DNA from: Chloroflexota bacterium
Lineage (GTDB): Bacteria > Chloroflexota > DTOL01 > JACQYG01
Assembly (NCBI GenBank): GCA_016208345.1
Contig: JACQYG010000184.1
Location: 1 to 6,042, forward strand
Reading direction: 5' to 3'
Length of the DNA: 6,042 nt
Shown: positions 4,467-6,042 of the stretch, piece after piece
How the letters are laid out: each line of letters starts with the position of its first letter
Position numbering within the stretch: the stretch's first letter is position 1
Notes under the pieces: generated by a model
What the model was told of the DNA's origin: nothing
What the model saw: the letters and a program-made list of their open reading frames with translations, nothing else
The model's database searches: none
Position numbers and translations under genes: made by a program

Positions 4467-5974
4467 AATGGCAATCCCACGATGCGATACAGGAGTGGCA
4501 TGTTCAGGCTGGCACGCACACACGCCGCCAGCCGATTGTATGCCTGCTCGCGTACCTCGGCCATAGACAGCCCCACCTCACGGGCATGATCCTGCAGACT
4601 GCTGAGCCACGCCTTGCGGAAATGGGCATTGTCGAACAGGCCATGCAAGTACGTGCCGAAGATGCGCCCCGTCGCGTCCGTGGCGCCGTCCGCCTCGTTC
4701 ACCTGGGCATCTCCGCGCCGCACGATGCACAGCATCGGCTCTGGGCTCGCTGTTCGGCCCATGTGAATCTCGTAGCCGTTGACTGGCTGACCAACTAGAT
4801 CGCGTAAAAAGCCGCGCATCGTCACTACCCGTGCCTGCGCCTGATAGGTGGCTTTCTCCGGAAAGAAAACCGTTTCGACAGGCAACAGGCCCAGTCCTGG
4901 AGTTACCTCACGCTCTGACTCGACCCGGTCGGGGTCGCGAATCACCAGCCCCAGCATTTGGTAGCCGCCGCAGATACCCACCACCGCGGTGCCCTGGTGT
5001 GCCCGCGCCACAATCGCCGTGGCCAGACCACTCGCGTTCAAGAAGTGCAAATCGGCGGCCGTGCTTTTGCTCCCCGGGATAATGATGGCATGCGGCTCGC
5101 CCAAATCCAACGGTGAATCCACGTAGCGCACGCGCACGCCGGGCTCAAGTGCCAGCGGGTCGAAGTCGTCAAAGTTGGAGATGTGCGGCAGCCGGATGAT
5201 GGCAATATCCGCCACGTTTGCCAGCAATCGGCGGTCAGCCGTCGACTGCTCCAGTGCCACCGAATCCTCTTCGGCGATGCGCAGGTCGCGAAGATACGGC
5301 ACAACTCCCACGACCGGAACACCACACCGTGCTTCCAGAAAGTCAAGGCCAGGGCGGAGCAGGGCTAGATCACCACGAAACTTGTTGATGATAATGCCTT
5401 TGAGCAGGTTGCGCTCGTCCGGTTCCAACAGTTCCAGCGTGCCGACGAGCGAGGCGAAGACTCCACCGCGATCAATGTCACCGACCAGGAGAACGGGTGC
5501 CTGAGCGTGACGCGCCACGCGCATATTGACGATGTCGCCGGTTTTCAGATTCGGCTCCGCCGGGCTGCCGGCGCCTTCGATGACGACCAGATCGAACTGG
5601 CCGCGCAGTCGCGCCAGCGATTCGATCACCACTTGCCACAGATTGTCTCTGCGGCGGTTATAGTCGCGAGACTCCAGCTTCGTCCTGGGCCGTCCCAGTA
5701 CGACGACCTGTGAACGCGAGTCAGCCTCCGGCTTGAGCAGGATCGGGTTCATGTCTACCGTCGGTTCAATGCCGGCTGCGTGCGCCTGCACCGCCTGGGC
5801 GCGGCCGATTTCCAAGCCGTCGCGCGTGACAAACGAGTTGAGCGCCATATTCTGGGCTTTAAAGGGCGCGACCCGGTAACCTTCCTGGGTGAAGATGCGA
5901 CATAGCGCGGCGACCAGCAGACTCTTACCGGCCGAGGAACTGGTCCCTTGTACCATGAGGACTTTAGCCGTCAT
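4463..5974 (-). CDS. cobQ: Adenosylcobyric acid synthase (glutamine-hydrolysing)
   Basis: A 503-residue cytoplasmic enzyme that amidates the b, d, e and g side chains of adenosylcobyrinic acid a,c-diamide, using glutamine and ATP. The N-terminal dethiobiotin-synthetase-like domain shows the P-loop VQGTSSSAGKS (8-18), the hallmark KAQNMALNSFVT (39-50), EIGRAQAVQA (55-64), VDMNPILLKP (73-82) and VIEGAGSPAEPNL (131-143), with VGDIDRGGVFAS (164-175). The C-terminal type-1 glutaminase domain has IPGSKST (299-305), the nucleophile Cys335 in GICGGYQMLG, YEIHMGR (401-407) and the catalytic His444 in TYLHGLFDN. Length and all motifs are normal for CobQ; it is not CobB/CbiA, which lacks QNMALNS. The start is supported by GGAGG (5981-5985) 6 bases before the ATG. 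It overlaps cobU by 4 bases, as the first two genes of a minus-strand operon within the window; an upstream member may lie beyond the right edge. Confidence 0.97.
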   Translation of the reverse strand: MTAKVLMVQGTSSSAGKSLLVAALCRIFTQEGYRVAPFKAQNMALNSFVTRDGLEIGRAQAVQAHAAGIEPTVDMNPILLKPEADSRSQVVVLGRPRTKLESRDYNRRRDNLWQVVIESLARLRGQFDLVVIEGAGSPAEPNLKTGDIVNMRVARHAQAPVLLVGDIDRGGVFASLVGTLELLEPDERNLLKGIIINKFRGDLALLRPGLDFLEARCGVPVVGVVPYLRDLRIAEEDSVALEQSTADRRLLANVADIAIIRLPHISNFDDFDPLALEPGVRVRYVDSPLDLGEPHAIIIPGSKSTAADLHFLNASGLATAIVARAHQGTAVVGICGGYQMLGLVIRDPDRVESEREVTPGLGLLPVETVFFPEKATYQAQARVVTMRGFLRDLVGQPVNGYEIHMGRTASPEPMLCIVRRGDAQVNEADGATDATGRIFGTYLHGLFDNAHFRKAWLSSLQDHAREVGLSMAEVREQAYNRLAACVRASLNMPLLYRIVGLPL

Positions 5975-6042
5975 CCGCCACCTCCAAGTGATGGGTGTCG
6001 CTCAAACGGGTCAGCTGTTCACCCCTTATCCTGAAAGCTTAA
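5975..6042 (-). other. Start of the minus-strand sequence upstream of cobQ, with its ribosome binding site
   Basis: Apart from the GGAGG at 5981-5985, there is no convincing promoter or riboswitch core. One frame is open from the edge and stops at TGA 6019-6021 (LSFQDKG), which could be the tail of an upstream operon gene, but seven residues cannot be identified. Confidence 0.35.

Noticed and set aside
4467..4523. Longer N-terminus for cobU from the ATG at 4523
   Set aside because: The extra 19 residues overlap cobQ, are not homologous to the family start, and the ATGA overlap gives a better start at 4466.
5975..6041. Short minus-strand frame reading GEQLTRLSDTHHLEVADDG and ending inside cobQ
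   Set aside because: It is preceded by a TAA at the window edge and has no start codon, so it cannot be the tail of an upstream gene in this frame.

Overview
This window reads almost entirely on the minus strand and every recognisable gene concerns vitamin B12 (cobamides): making it, using it, or sensing it. From the right edge (5' end of the minus strand) to the left, the order is cobQ, cobU, a decayed C-terminal piece of a methylamine:corrinoid methyltransferase gene with its terminator, a reductive activator of corrinoid proteins (RACo type), a methyltetrahydrofolate:corrinoid methyltransferase, a sigma70-type promoter, a cobalamin riboswitch with a Rho-independent terminator, and the first 40 codons of a lipoprotein that runs off the left edge.

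Right part (3894-6042): cobQ and cobU overlap by 4 bases (ATGA), so they are translationally coupled. They act late in adenosylcobalamin synthesis: CobQ makes four amide groups on the corrin ring, and CobU phosphorylates then guanylylates adenosylcobinamide for nucleotide-loop attachment. Middle part (3195-3893): no intact gene. It holds a frameshifted remnant of a methyltransferase C-terminus, a still well-formed terminator, and an AT-richer leader upstream of the activator gene. Left-centre (514-3194): the activator and the methyltransferase overlap by 16 bases and form an operon. The activator reduces Co(II) corrinoid protein back to Co(I) using a 2Fe-2S domain and an ATP-binding ASKHA domain; the methyltransferase exchanges a methyl group between a corrinoid protein and tetrahydrofolate. 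No intact corrinoid protein or substrate-specific methyltransferase is in the window. Left part (1-507): a promoter starting 7 bases after the methyltransferase stop codon drives a cobalamin riboswitch, a terminator, and a lipoprotein whose Pro/Thr-rich linker after the lipobox suggests an ABC transporter binding protein, plausibly for B12.

The gene content suggests an anaerobic bacterium with one-carbon (methyl-group) metabolism that both makes and imports cobamides. The Pro/Thr linker and fairly GC-rich code are compatible with Chloroflexota (Anaerolineae-like) or a clostridial lineage, but this is a weak inference. The most interesting points are the fossil methylamine methyltransferase next to a surviving activator/methyltransferase pair, the long extra helix inside the riboswitch, and two inverted repeats with the same 8-base core placed 39 bases apart around the riboswitch promoter.
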